The notes beneath the pieces are model-generated. The model was given only the letters and a program-made list of their open reading frames with translations. It ran no database searches and was not told the DNA's origin. From Epiperipatus broadwayi (Eukaryota > Onychophora > Udeonychophora > Euonychophora > Peripatidae): 64,000 nt of DNA. Of the stretch, positions 49,529-61,560 are shown piece by piece. Both the position numbers and the translations under genes were made by a program. The stretch covers positions 1,612,001 through 1,676,000 of the forward strand of contig JAQFVV010000152.1 of the NCBI GenBank assembly GCA_028023455.1. Reading direction: 5' to 3'. Numbering within the stretch: position 1 is the first letter of the stretch; the number at the start of each line of letters is the position of its first letter.

Positions 49529-51084
49529 TTGAGTTGACTAAAAATCTACATTTTCATAAAAATTACATATTTCATTCTAATAAACAAAAAGGTTATTTTT
49601 AAAATGAACACAACATTTATTTAAGTTCATGGAGTCAGCATAAATTATCACTTCAGGAATAAGTTCAGACACTATTGAAAAGAAATGCCCAGATTTACTG
49701 ATATTTACATTGAGCCAGGTTTGCTTATTTGAAAGAATTGACCTATTTTATTTTACAGACAACAAAGATGAAGACTTATTAGCTCTACTATAAGTGATCA
49801 AAGATAAGATTGATGCTTAACTTCCTGGTACTAAAAGGCATTAACAATAATATTCTCAATATATACTTTAATGATAGTGTTATTGTACAAGATAGATGGC
49901 TCTATAATGTCATAAGGTTTAAACAGATCTATATTGAGATCTATAGCACTTAACCACTTTTCACTATTATTATCCTTCCTCAAGTTAGTACAAGGCACCC
50001 ATAGCAAGGAACTTTTTCTTGAGGTTCTTTCTAGTTTGATGCATTTTTTTTATCAGCTATTTTTAATAATTTTTTGGAAGTAGTTTGACTCCCACTAATA
50101 GATGACTTATTATCACTTGGCTCATTATAGACAACACTATAGGATAATTATTTAATCAATAGATGATTTCTATTTATTTAGTAACTGTTATGATAATAAT
50201 AAAGTGGTACACAGGAGGTCAAGTGTTGCTGAAATACTGCAAGTTGCAGACTGTATATTGATCTTGTAACCTTTAGTTTTCATATCTCTCATTCTAACAT
50301 TATGTTACACCACATTGCACCATCTATAATAAAAAAAGTGTTTTTCCCAATCTCAGAAGAGCTAAAAACATTCAAAGTAGCTTCTTATTAAATGCTTCTA
50401 TATAAAACATTATGACATAAAAGCAGACTGATGTTGGTCTGTTTGACAATGTTTGATTCTCAGTTATTTTGAAGTTTTTAACAGTACTGATACCCAATAA
50501 AAGACATTTTGTATCATTTTTAAAACACCTTTTAGTGCAAAACCAAAATTATTTTATATATGTAACATAGACTTTTTTTGTTGCATCATCCATTGTAAGC
50601 ATAACAAAATAATGATTATCAGATGATAACACAGTTTAATGTTTATCTCTATTCAGTTCCTGATCTTTGCCTTTATCAATAAAAACTTGGGGATTTAAAA
50701 CAGAAATCAATATCATTTATCTATCTAGTGACCATCTTTAACTCTTTTTTTTTCTCAAAACCTAAGATTTGAATACATGTCAACTTGTTTCTTTTCTAAC
50801 TTCATTAATCTTTTTTTCCTTGTCAGAAATGTTAATACAATTCATTATCAATTTTTTACATTATTATATATTTGATAAAGAAGACCTGCTCTTTTTTCTA
50901 CTGCTATCTATTACAAGCTTAAACGGCCTTGGTTTTTTTTCAAAATTTGTGTTGAGACAAGTATTACACAGTCTTAGATGTTGTTGGTTTTTTGTTTTGT
51001 TTTTTACAAAATATGAAGACTACATCTTTTATGTTATTTATTAACTTATAACTACTGGCTTAATCATTTATGCAGAAGCACTAA

Positions 51085-51187
51085 CATTAAATATCACATG
51101 ATCACCATTTCTTATGCTTGCTCATAACTATTATTAAAACAGGCAAAACCATTCATACAGCAGTGCCACTCAGTGTAAGCTAGACTG
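51085..51187 (+). repeat. Fragment of the hammerhead-associated repeat
   Basis: Matches 272-375 (atcacatgatcac, tttcttatgcttgctc, attaaaacaggcaaaac, gccactcagtg) with a few substitutions. It lacks the ribozyme part. Confidence 0.75.
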
Positions 51188-51611
51188 GGCTGAGTAAAAT
51201 AAATATAAAAACTTCATCCAACTTCAGATTTTTCTTTCAGGTAACAAGCTTACTACCTAATCAATTTGTATTGATCATAAATGAATATCTAGATATTTTT
51301 AACTAGAGGGTAAAATAGCCAAACAACTGAAGAGCTTAGTGAACATTTCACCTTTATAAAATACTGTTGAAGAAGCCTTTGATCTACAATGAATTATTTA
51401 AAGATTGATTCATTAATTATTTATATAACTGCAAAATATATTGCAAAATATATTTCAATCAGCAGTAGATAAGGTTATCTCTCTAAAACAACTTTTTTTC
51501 AATACACAACAAATTCTTTATGAGTATCTAGCTATTAAAAAATAAAAATTATACCTTAAGAAACCTCATACTTTTTCAAGAGGGTATATAAGGTAGGCTC
51601 TTGGCTACAAG

Positions 51612-52826
51612 ATGAAAGCCAAGATTCCAATGGCTATTAAAATAGGGGATGACATATTTTCAGGGATTCCTATGTTGATTAAAATTTTATTTCACTATCA
51701 AACAAAATTAGCTGATTTTAACTTTCTACATCAACAGGAGTTAAATAATGAGCCATGTGAGCTTGAACATGAAATACTTGAGGTAGATGTCCATTCTAAA
51801 CTTACATCAATACCTGATAGTACTCATCCTGGTTTACATGGTATTCCAAAATTTATACTAAAGCATCTTGAAGCCTTTTCTATACCAATTATCTGTAATA
51901 TGATTAATTATCTTGCTGCAGGTTCATGGTTAATTGATAATCTATATCCTATTGCCATGGTACCATTTCTCAAGAAGGAAATTATACCTTCCCCTCTTGG
52001 AAATCTGCGGCCTATTTCAATGACTCCTCTGTTAATAAAGATTATTGAATCTATAATTAAGGATAAAATCCAGGATCAGATTCTGTTACAAATATCTAGC
52101 TGTCAATTTGCAAAAAAAGGGGCTTCGACATTAGAAGCGATTAGCCTTTTCAAATTAATTGTTGAACATATCAGAAGGAATAGAAAATCAAAACCCATTG
52201 TTGTCCAGCTGGATATTGCAGCTGCATTTGATTCTGTCAGGATTCCACACTTGGTTCAGTTGCTTGCTGACATGGATATTAATCCTGGGATAATTAACAT
52301 AATTTCTAATCTACTTTCTAATAGGAAAATTGCTATATCTTTAAATGGTAAATTAACGGAATCTTTCATTCCTACTAAATCTATTCCTCAGGGTTCTCCT
52401 TTAAGTGCACTTTTATTTATTTTATATGTTAATTCTTTCTTGAAATCTATAGAGAAAAATATTCCTGGAATCTTCATTCCTTACATTAATAAAGAAATTC
52501 ATCTAATTGCATTCATGGATGATATAGCCATATTCCTGCCTTCTCATAAGTACATTCCAGATCTCATGAAGCTTATGTCCTCTTTTTCAGAAGATTCAGG
52601 GCTTAGTTTCAACCTTGAAAAATCAGCAGCATGGAGACTATGCTCTGGAAAAAACATTCCCTCACCCTTCACAGCTAAACCGCAGAAATTTCTTGGATTT
52701 GTTTTTAATCTCTCTCAGCTTGCAATGAGGAGAGTGGTCCAAAATTCAATCATATTAGTAACTAACATAATAGTTGGTTCTCACAGAAAGTATATATGTC
52801 TCTTTATTCCAAGACAGCTCTTTTGA
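51612..52826 (+). pseudogene. LINE F2 reverse transcriptase (open, 404 codons)
   Basis: Blocks in order: HPGLHGIPKFILKH, GNLRPISMTPLLIKIIES (block 2), CQFAKKGASTLEAISLF, VVQLDIAAAFDSVRIP (block A, catalytic Asp), SIPQGSPLSALLFILYVNSF (block B), LIAFMDDIAIFLP (block C, MDD coded at 52515-52523), GLSFNLEKSAAW and KFLGFVFN (block 7). All the catalytic residues are present. The endonuclease is missing through 5' truncation, so it cannot mobilise itself. The clade is not resolved from motifs; an L1/Tx1-like layout is possible. Confidence 0.9.
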
Positions 52827-53749
52827 ACATGTTATTTCCAAGGATTACTTATTTCATGCCTTTTATTAAATTTACAGCTAAATTCATTCATGGTATCAAT
52901 TCAATTTGTTCTAAGCTACTATGGGGGGGGGGAGAGACTGTAGCAATTAGCCTCAGAAAGATGCACACACCTACAAGACTAAGTGGTCTTGGGCTGCATT
53001 CACTGAAAGTGTTTAGACTCCAGCGGGCCTTCAACTTATTTTTGAGACTGAATCATTTTATCCCTCAAGAATTTTATTTAGTTGATGTTGATCCTACTGA
53101 TACCCCACCTCCAACAATGAATTGCTGGTTGGCTGAGTTATTATTTGAAATTTAAAAAATGAACCTAATTCCTAATCCATCTAAATCACAAAAAGTTCAA
53201 TACTGGGAGGCTTATTATCTCATTAATGAAGCAATAGTGCCTATTAATTCAAGTCTTAACTTGACAACATTTAATCTGCTGAAAAAGTTCAGATGGTGGG
53301 GTCTGGAGCCAAAATATTTTGATTTCCTGATAAAAATAAATTTAAATGCACTACCCACTTGTAGTTTTTTAACAAGAAACCATGGATTTACTTCAATTGA
53401 TGGTCTATGTGGTTTATGTCGCAGAGATGAAGACACGATTGAACACATTTTTGGTGAATGCAGTTATTTGCAAGTTTGTAGATATTTTATTAGCTTTATT
53501 TATAAACATAAAGGCTCTTTGATACATGTATTGACACAAGCAATTAAAGCAGGAGTTTTTGCTGATATTAGAAGTGTCACTTTTTTAATATATAGTTTAT
53601 GGCTAACTCGATGTGATATTATCTTTAGTTCTAATTGTACAGATCCTTTGAAGATAATAATTAGAAAAATCAGAATGATAAAAGCAAGAGACAATAGAAT
53701 ATTCTCACAAGATTTATTTAATAGCACATGGGATCTCATTGATATTTGA
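52796..53749 (+). pseudogene. LINE F2 ORF2 C-terminal domain
   Basis: In a different frame from the RT (shift near 52790) and interrupted by a stop at 53153-53155. Has KLLWGGGETVAISLRKMHTP coded across a G10 run (52923-52932), a helix-rich stretch, and the finger CGLCRRDEDTIEHIFGEC (CxxC, His, Cys). The frame then runs open to 53749. Confidence 0.85.
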
Positions 53750-54089
53750 AGATCAATTTCTACTTATAGAACTTTAATTCCCATATTGTTTTTTTTATAC
53801 AATATTATGTATTTATTTATTTATATTTTTGGTTTAATAAAGTTTGTTTTTGATATATAAAAAAATATATTGTTTAGAATATATTCCCATTCGATTTTAC
53901 TTACGTGAATTATTACAACGTGAATATATATACAGATTAGAATAACAATGACATAAAATCTTTAAATTACATTAAATTTTAATGTTTCCTGCAAGCATAA
54001 GAAAAATTTTTTTTGACAGTTTTCAGAGTTATTATTAAATAATAACACAGTATATATAATAAAAGAACTTATTAAATGTGATTAACTGG

Positions 54090-54181
54090 TTTTCTATTGG
54101 TTAAACAGACGTATACAAGTAGTTGCGCTGTCACAGTTTCACTCTTCTTCTCTTATTAACTGTTTTAAATCTAAGGAGAAA
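54090..54181 (+). promoter_or_regulatory. Candidate promoter and 5' UTR of the FABP-like gene
   Basis: An inverted CCAAT box (ATTGG, 54096-54100) lies 82 bp before the ATG; a pyrimidine-rich stretch with TCACAGTTTCACTC (about 54132-54145) could hold the initiator. A TATA-like tatatataataaaa at 54050-54063 is a little far from it. Transcription start not fixed by the sequence. Confidence 0.4.
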
Positions 54182-54251
54182 ATGGCACAATTTACCGGCA
54201 CTTTTAAAGTAGTATCTTACGAAGGAATGGAAGAGGTTTTAGATAAACTTG
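54182..54251 (+). CDS. Fatty-acid-binding protein family, exon 1
   Basis: ATG with good context (gagaaaATGG) opens 23 codons and one base, MAQFTGTFKVVSYEGMEEVL then DKL, and a codon split as G|GT, the start of a donor (GTAATT at 54252). FABPs start with FxGxWK/FKLVSxExFxxxLKxLG, and their first coding exon is about 24 codons long, as here. The family are small cytosolic beta-barrel carriers of fatty acids and other lipids. The G-x-(F/W)-K signature and the following helix (EGMEEVLDKL) are present. The remaining exons lie beyond the window or were missed; at least 9.7 kb follow without one. The A+T content of exon 1 is clearly lower than that of its flanks. Confidence 0.75.
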
Positions 54252-57200
54252 GTAATTACTTTTCTTTTTAATTATGTTAATTTGGTTTATGTCTAAGTTT
54301 TTATTAATACTTACATTTTTGGAAGTTGTAATAAAAAATTAAAATATTTTTTTAAAAAAAAATATTTACAAAAAGGCGACATTTAATTATTACTTTCTAA
54401 TTTATTACCTAAATTGTTAGCACTTGTTTTTTTCTATAAATAGTTAAAATTAAGTTATCAATATGGATGTAACAACACCATCATATTAGAAACCTGTTCA
54501 TCTTTTAAATAGTTTACACTACGATAATAAGTCTTTGATAATATCTTTTATAATGTTTTGTTAATAGCTAGAGAGAGAGAAAAAAATTTCCATCTCGAAT
54601 TAACTTTCAATATTTAGACGGCAGACTAAAGCAAGTAATTAATAAGAAAGAAAAGGTAAAATAGATGGAGAGCTTTTTAATAATAATATCTGAATTTATT
54701 TCTAAAATAATTGTGAAACTGCAGCTAGTCTAGAAGGTCAATTACTATCAAACCCATTTATATAAAAGCTTCTTGTAATTAATATTATTAGCTCTGAATA
54801 CGCGTCTTTCACGACAGTGTATGAATAGATTTCTGCTATGTCCAGGATTAAAACACATGCGCACAACCTTAAAAATGTAATGTAGCTATAAAGATTTATT
54901 TAGAAACACCGTTTCTTTCATTCAAACAGAGAATTATTTAAATGATGATACGCGCATTATTATATTATGATGTGCAGAAAATATACATTTCTAGACAGCA
55001 CATTTAATTTTAAGTCTATTATGTAATCAGAGAAGAAAAAAAAAATTATTGAGAAAAATAATGATAGTAATGCTTAATAAAATGATAGAACTAGAAACGT
55101 TTTTTATAGGAATAGTTTGGGCTCATAGTCTTTTTCAGTTAATATTTTTAACTTTCAGCTTCAAAAATATTAAAGAACTTTAAAGATTATTCAACTCCAA
55201 TAAGATTAATAAATAGGCAATAGATGCTTTTGTAAAAATAATAATATTTGTAGGATGAACAAAATAATAGCAACATAGCAGTCATTTTTTTTATTGAAAC
55301 AAGAATATATATATATGAATATTTTTAAAAAGGTGAATATATGTAATTCTGAATTTACAATAAAAAAAAACGAACTTGTTCAATAATAAGTCATAGAGTA
55401 TATAATTTAATCTTTCTTTCGTAAACTTAGCTTACTTTAGATAAATTAGTGTCCTGCTCAATGTTATCAAATTATAACAAAACAATCAATTTTTTTATAT
55501 ATTTCAATACTATTAGCTCTCTGATTCATCATATCTTTTTGTACAAGAAGCCAAGTTCTTTTCTTTTATCATGAACGAAGCAGAAAACCAATAGCATTAA
55601 ATAAATGAATAATGAACTTTTTAAAAGCTTACTTAAAATCCAAGTGTTAGTACCATGATTCTATTAATAGATTTATTGAATAAAGATTAAGTTACATATT
55701 CGGTTATAGTGTTTTTCATTACATATATGAATAGAAGAGAATCTATTATACATATATCTTTTTAGCTTAAAATAAATCTGACAAGTTCTATTGGTATTTA
55801 CTAGATCACGTGATTTCAGTTTGCTCTTCCATTTTTTTATTGTTTGTGGCATTGATTACATCATAGCTGAAAAAGTTATTTAAGTTATTACACAATAATT
55901 TTCATTTATATTTAATATTTACATCTGTAATTCCTGAAAAATCTTAATTTAATATGTACATGGTTTATTGTTTCAAGAAATGTACAGGAGAGATAAGGTC
56001 AATAAAATTGGATTCTCTGTAATGCAAAATTGTTGTAATGATCTTTAAGTAATATGTAACTATTAGAATAAATAAAAGTTATGATTATAATTTTTTTATT
56101 AGACTAGAAATTATTACAGTTTTGATAAGCTTATATTTAAATTTTATTTATAATAAAATTCAAAAGAATCTATAAACTCTGTTTTTAATGTAAGAATGTG
56201 AATTAACCATAAAATTGTGATTGTGGTCTATGAGTAAATAACAATAAATAAAATTATCATGGATCTCTATAAAGAATATTATAATTATAATTGAGGTTTA
56301 TTAAAATTAAGCTTTACATCTAAGATTAAATATATTTTAATAATTTCTAATTTATTAAACAATGATTAATAATCTTTAGATACTATGTATAGTGTGAGCA
56401 GGCTTTTGATAAAAGAAATTTAAATTTACATCAATAAATACAAAACACTGACATGCAGTATTGAAGTGCATCTCAGAAAACATTTATAATTGTTTTTATT
56501 AATATCTGCATTTATATATTTGAAATAGAAAATTATTAAAAGAACTATATAAAATGAGAAATTATTGAAAAAATTGTATATAAAATAAATATCTTAATAT
56601 CAAGTAAGTGAAAACATAAAACAATGATTTTGACCCTTTAAAAAAATAAAAAGATTTATCATTGGTTCATACTTGCCACCATCTTGATAATTTAGAGCAT
56701 TTTTTACTACATAATGTGACAGTTGTCTTAATTACGTAGAGATATATATAAAAAATATTCTTCCTATATATATTATAATAAAATCCCTATTATAGATTTT
56801 ATGTTTAAAAAAATGTTGTTTCCTTGTGTCTATTTTTAATTTTTGGGTGAATTTGTTTGTTTTAACTTATTGACTGCTGAAGCGGCGATATTGAATATTT
56901 AAAAAATTATGTTAATCCACAAATTTTATCTGAATTAAATTTATATTACTTTAAAATGACATTGTATCTTTTCAGAAAATATTAAATTTTCTGTCACATA
57001 TTTATTTATTTTTTTTTTTTTCAAAATATTCAAATATTTAAACAAACCTTATCTCTGAAAAAAATATTAATTCACTTATTATTTGTTTTACATATCTAAA
57101 CAATAATACTGCAACAAAGTCCTTGACTTGCTTGCTGACTGCTAAGTTGAAGAGAGAGAGAGTGGTTGCTATTGATTACCTGAAATTCATTTAACAAAGA

Positions 57201-59228
57201 TTTTTTATTCCCCACTTGCTGTACATTTTAGACTCCACAAAGCACAAAAATCTTATATCACTTAATATCTAATGGAAATTTTGTCCATCCTTTTTTAATA
57301 AAAGTTTTTTCTTATAAAGTTCACTTTGTTCATCAAGGAGGGCACAAATTTTAGGAAATTTCACATTTAAATATTTTCTTGCTCATCCAGATTTTGAATA
57401 AATCATTACACAAAATATATTCTTTAGAACGCACTTGTTAAAACTTTATAAAATAATATCATTTATCATTTTTAAATTTTCAGCAAATAATTTTTTCACT
57501 TAAAAATTCTTTTTTACATATGTATGCACATCTAGTTGATAATAACTTTTAATACAGAATTTTTTTAATTTTAAGATTTCTTTTTTTCCAATGTGCACAT
57601 ACTCAATTGTTAGTTATTTGCAAGATTTTCTAATTTTTAGCATTCAAACAATATTTTCTAGTATTTAATAAGCATTTAAAAATAATATGAAGAGTTAACT
57701 TCTTTTTCAGACTAATAATAAAATCTTTTTAGACTAAATTTAAAATACATTATTTTCACTTGCATATCATCTACAAAATATTTATTGTTCAGTTAGTCTT
57801 TTAAATGTTAGTAGCAGGTATGTCAAAAATGATGCATTTTCAGATAATAAGTAAAAGAAATGCATAAATATAAAGTTCATCTTCATAAATTAATTGACTT
57901 GCACACATTTTTCTTTCTTTTTTCTTTTGGGAGGTAACATTTCATATAATTTTTTAATAATTCTCCTCCAAAGATCATGGGTACACAAATTCTATAAACA
58001 TTTATATTTTTGAACATTCATTATTAATATCAAATAAAATTGTTCTTTCCACATATTCATACACATAATTAAATATAAATTTATTATGAACTTATACATG
58101 CTTTTCTGTATGGCTCTAATTTTGACATTGCTTTCTCATTACTAGTACACTAGTTAGATAACTCATGTCTTTCTCCATCAATTACTAAGGTTTCATTAAG
58201 CTTTATACAAATTTATCAATAGAAAATAGATTTTTTTACTCCATAGTAGAATAAATTAAATTTACTTTTTAATATTATAAATCATTTGAAACTATACTTT
58301 CTTACTTTACTGATAATAAATTATTTTTAAAAAATATGACTTTAAAATTACTCAATTTAAATGACTTGACTCTGTCCACACACACTGTCTGACTTGAGTA
58401 GAACACCTACATTTATAGCTTTATTTCTTATCATTTGATTGGATTTTTTAATTTTTCCAGATAAACTAATTTACATATAAATTAATTTCTGTTTTAAGTT
58501 TTTTTTTTTAAAAATAATTTACCTAATTAACTTTTATATTAAATACATTTTATTTAACATTTTAATCAACTACAATACAAAATACCTTTATTTTATCACT
58601 AAAATATTATTAACCATTTTAATAGTAATGTTAAAATATAAAATATTATTTATACAATACAATAAAGAAATTGCTACATTTTAAAATCAGAATTCATAAA
58701 ATAATTTGCAACATTATTGGAACTCAAATAAGAAATTAACTGTATCAATTTTTACTAACACGGAACTAAAATTAATTTAATCTGTCTAGAATGTGTGTGC
58801 ACAAGGAGAAATACATACACATTGCAGACTTTATGACATCATCCTAAAAATTCTAGAAAAATTAAATAATACCTATTTAAAATAATTAATTGAAAATAAA
58901 AATTATTTAAAACACATTAGAAACACTTATTGAATATTAAATTTTACAGTTAAACTTATTACTTTAACATTATATTTTATAACTTTAATAAATACTAATT
59001 AATTTTATACTTTAAATAGTAGATTATAGCTTATTTTTATTTGTAAATTGAACTAAGATATTTTTAAAATATTTTAGATAAGCTTTTTTACCCCATTACG
59101 CAGTATGTTTAAGCTTAATTTATTTACAAAATTAATACAGAATGATATTGATTAATAAGAATTTTTTTATAAAACTGACTACATTAAACCCTTTTTAAAA
59201 GACTGTGGCAAATGGCATGGCCACTATA
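54252..59228 (+). other. Probable FABP intron 1, first part; nothing else recognised
   Basis: A+T-rich, with T-runs (57005-57020) and an AGAGAG run (57151-57161). No FABP exon 2 (usual GVG...R..A start) and no TE protein motif was found by reading. Confidence 0.45.
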
Positions 59229-59252
59229 TCTATCTATCTATATATATCCATT
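59229..59252 (+). repeat. Short (TATC)n/(AT)n microsatellite
   Basis: A few TATC units followed by AT steps, next to the foldback element. Confidence 0.8.
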
Positions 59253-59280
59253 AATTAAAAGGAAATTGTAATTATAAAAA

Positions 59281-59442
59281 TAATCAATTGAATGGTAATA
59301 AGCTATTATAAACAATCCTTAAATCTACAGAAGTACTTTTAGTTAATTTTTTAAACTTGCCTCAACTGCCATTAAATTAACTGAAAGTACTTCTGCAGAT
59401 TTAAGGATTGTTCATAATAGTTTATTACCATTCAATTGATCA
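59281..59442. mobile_element. Foldback element built from a PLE 3' end
   Basis: Arms 59281-59345 and 59378-59442 are reverse complements over 65 bp with five mismatches; the loop is 32 bp. The left arm plus loop matches 33740-33845, the 3' end of the PLE remnant (gcctcaactgccattaaa and cagaagtactttt). An (AT)n run follows at 59451-59464. Confidence 0.8.
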
Positions 59443-59464
59443 TTTTTATTATATATATATATAT

Positions 59465-60310
59465 TACTCACTAAATAAAAACTAAACTAAAGAAACTGGC
59501 AAACTAGGATATAAGTATAGCAAACTACAGTCAAGTTATATACCCAATGCCTATTAAAATTAAATACTATTCTGACTACTCAAGATACATTATTAATCTA
59601 CATCTAATAAAATCAATATTTCATGATAATTAATTATAAAAAAGACTTATTAAATTAAAATGTAATAACACTTATATTCAGAATAAATAATTAGGGTTTC
59701 AACCAAAATATTCAACTTATTTATTTTACAAATCAATTTAATTTATGACTAGATCATTATTATAAATAAAATATGGTTTGATTAAAATAACAAATCTTGA
59801 GACACAATGGCTTAAACATTGAGGATACATCCCTAAAGATGCATTCTCAATGGCATAATAATATTACACCAGCAAATTCACATAACAAATCTACACTATA
59901 ATATTCTCATGTCTTTAAAAGTGTCTAAATTGAGATAGGCATCCAAGCGTACATGCTGCATTGTGGACTTATCATCTAGTAACTGGATTCTTTATCTATC
60001 TCAGGATTTCAGGTCATTATTTATTCTCTTGCTGTTGGAAATTAGATCTCTGGGAAAAAATTTGAGCAATTGGTTTGTTTTATGAATTTTATAGTATATA
60101 TGCACATGCATGTAAAATAATAATAAAAAATAATAGTCAATAGAAAATCACTCACACATGCATGAGTTAGAATTGGGGAATAAAGCAAAGAAAATAAATG
60201 AATTAGATGATTAAAGTCAGATATTAGGACAGTCAGGTTAAAAGACAGATAGATTATGGGCAATAATAATATTAGTAGTACTAGATAATAGTGAAATATT
60301 GCATGAGGGG
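59465..60310. other. A+T-rich DNA, nothing recognised
   Basis: No repeat or ORF supported; presumed part of the FABP intron. Confidence 0.4.
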
Positions 60311-61560
60311 AGTGTGTGAACTTATTGCATGAAATATTCTTTTTAAAAGTTTACATTTGTGTTTGTTGTACAAAAAAGAATTTTAAGCAGTTTTTCTTTA
60401 ACAGTAAGAGTACTCTAATACAAAATTATGCTGACAAAAACAAAATTGAAGGAAATAGAGAAATAATGTCATCAGAAAGAAAAAGATTTACAATCAACTA
60501 AAGAAACTCAAACAATAGACCACATAATTATGTTAGCCCAGTTAGAATAAATGTTTTTGGATAGTAAAAAAATTTAAAGAAATGCTAATAGAAATGAAAG
60601 ATGACAGAAGTCAACAAAAGGGAATGGATAATAAAATAAAGTAGAAGAAAAATAAGAGAATAATAAACCAAGAAAAGAAGGGAATAATATAATAAAAAGG
60701 AAAGAAAAAAGATGGGTATAATAAACAATGAGGAGAAGAAATTCAGATACTGCTAAACAAAATAAAAGAAAACAATCTGAAAAGCAGATATTTAAAAATG
60801 AAAGTGCAATCAGAAATAAAATTGGTAAACAGCCTAGAAAAAGATGATCAAAAAATGAACCAAAATGTTCAAGAAGATAATCAAGATATACCCTAAATAA
60901 AAGAGAAGGAAAAGAAAAAAACAGTAATAAAACAGAATATGTTATATATCATTTTCAGAAGGTAATGTGAGAGGAACTGGAAATAACAGTTCAGATTATA
61001 GCTGAACCAAAGATATTAGACCAAAAAATAACTGAACCATAACAATTGGAGAAAAATATAGAAAATGACAAAAGAGTATGTAAAGATAATGAAACAAAAT
61101 AATACAAGATGGAAAAAAGAAAGTATAAAGACTATCAGAAAATTAAAAGTAAAAGTAATAGGAAACATGCATCGCAAGAGATATATTTATAATATTTATT
61201 AAAGAGATTTGTACTGAGTTTTTACAACCTAAATATTTCAAATGAAAGTATTGACATCTGATGCTTTGCTAAAAATCCAATAATTTAAATGACTAGGTAC
61301 AACCTATAACATAAGTTACACCAGATAATTATATATACTGAGAAAAGATGTATTGGGAAGTTAAAAGAATGCTCAGACAAAAAACATAAGAGGATTAAAA
61401 AGAGGACAATATGATTTTTCCAACATGCAAAATACAAGATCACTAAAAGTAAAAAATAATGTACTACAAAAGATAGGGCTTTAAAAAATAAACATATTTT
61501 ATAGGATAAATCCTTGATGAAGAACAAACCAATAATAATTTGGAAAATGAATAATTTTTA
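60311..61560 (+). pseudogene. Possible LINE relic (Lys/Glu-rich ORF1-like)
   Basis: Strong A bias on the plus strand with Lys/Glu/Gln-rich broken frames at 60550-61100 (like a coiled-coil ORF1) and NIRGLKRGQYDF followed by SNMQNTRSL near 61390-61450, possibly the start of an ORF2. There is no catalytic motif. Weak call from composition and layout. Confidence 0.25.

Larger units (their letters stand above)
47590..50750 (-). pseudogene. Ty3/gypsy-type pol remnant
   Basis: Minus-strand order: possible protease/linker (about 50750-49600, poor), pre-RT segment (49322-49528), RT (48853-49056), a decayed RNase H zone, integrase core (about 48350-47900) and integrase C-terminus (about 47640-47590, GPFKIVNLIGENVF). 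Broken by many stops. The LINE F1-B copy sits at its 3' end. The interpretation rests on the motif order typical of Ty3/gypsy. Confidence 0.75.
51470..53875 (+). mobile_element. LINE family F2, plus copy (5' truncated, little damaged)
   Basis: About 2.4 kb, from the ORF2 linker to a 3' UTR with AATAAA at 53836-53841 and an A-rich end. Only one frameshift and one in-frame stop break ORF2 from the RT on. Near-identical to the minus copy at 25060-27790. Confidence 0.9.

Noticed and set aside
53215-53739. Minus-strand ORFs of 77 and 79 codons
   Set aside because: Shadows of the LINE F2 C-terminal frame; the same shadows occur opposite the minus copy at 25236-25790.
60042-60263. Minus-strand 73-codon ORF
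   Set aside because: No homology and no promoter or splice context; length is expected by chance.
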